Below are positions 63,928 to 64,000 of a stretch of DNA of 64,000 nt, in pieces. Origin of the DNA: Chrysogorgia sp. JL179-B06 (Eukaryota > Cnidaria > Anthozoa > Scleralcyonacea > Chrysogorgiidae); the NCBI GenBank assembly GCA_035772405.1, contig JAYKKM010000500.1:531001-595000 (forward strand), in the 5' to 3' direction. The notes under the pieces were generated by a model. It saw nothing but the letters and a program-made list of their open reading frames with translations, was not told where the DNA came from and ran no database searches. How positions within the stretch are numbered: position 1 is the stretch's first letter; each line of letters starts with the position of its first letter. Made by a program: the position numbers and the translations under genes.

Positions 63928-64000
63928 TCCGACAGGAATCAAACCTGTAACGTTATGATTGTCTCGGTTTTAGACGCTTTAAATTGTGCTTCAGATGGAG
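63928..64000 (-). repeat. tRNA-like SINE head, cut by the window edge
   Basis: The minus strand has box B-like GTTACAGGTTTGATTCCTG and an A-box region degraded to AAGCACAATTTAAAGCGTCT. It is similar to the copies at 24,959, 25,285 and 57,457 but the most degenerate. Confidence 0.35.

Overview
The window is AT-rich, repeat-dominated DNA from a multicellular invertebrate. No intact host gene was recognised. It is almost entirely mobile elements: Penelope-like, CR1/L2-like and Ty3/gypsy retroelements, tRNA- and 5S-derived SINE-like pieces, foldback and TIR elements, and a large Polinton/Maverick. This mixture, with short dispersed pieces such as CCTGGGTACGAG, is what I would expect of a cnidarian or another basal marine animal. 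That assignment is inference.

Layout. 1-5,400: a perfect-looking foldback, a 5S rRNA-like piece, a 730-bp TIR element, then a decayed Penelope-like element (PLE) with a textbook hammerhead ribozyme upstream of its reverse transcriptase, and a 5'-truncated LINE tail. 5,398-31,036: one 23-bp minisatellite array of about 17 kb. It is split by an 8.6-kb insertion at 19,839-28,466: a defective Ty3/gypsy element (minus strand, tRNA-Trp-type primer site, 4-bp target duplication) whose 5' LTR was itself split by a 5.25-kb TA-flanked DNA element with subterminal AACCAATT/GGTTGAAACAACC repeats. 31,037-35,412: small MITE-like repeats and minisatellites.

35,419-51,970: a complete 16.55-kb Polinton with 271-320 bp TIRs and an exact 6-bp target duplication (ACTGTT). 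It carries protein-primed DNA polymerase B, a chromodomain integrase, an FtsK/HerA-type packaging ATPase, a double jelly-roll major capsid protein, a probable minor capsid (penton) protein and a LamG-like protein. It also has a gene resembling the poxvirus/NCLDV late transcription factor VLTF3, and about fifteen small proteins, many with membrane segments and two with N-myristoylation starts. Most large genes are frameshifted. The small ones are mostly intact. No adenovirus-type protease was found.

Most Polinton genes begin directly at an A/T-rich TATATAATAAATG-like motif, and three divergent gene pairs share 11-20 bp between their start codons. With the VLTF3-like gene this suggests element-encoded, late-promoter-like transcription; this is the most interesting hypothesis in the window.

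51,977-64,000: non-coding repeats, including a second roughly 4.5-kb region bounded by arrays of the palindromic motif ATCTTGGCAAGAT, a TTAA-flanked 1.16-kb MITE, a (TA)n tract and further tRNA-like SINE pieces.
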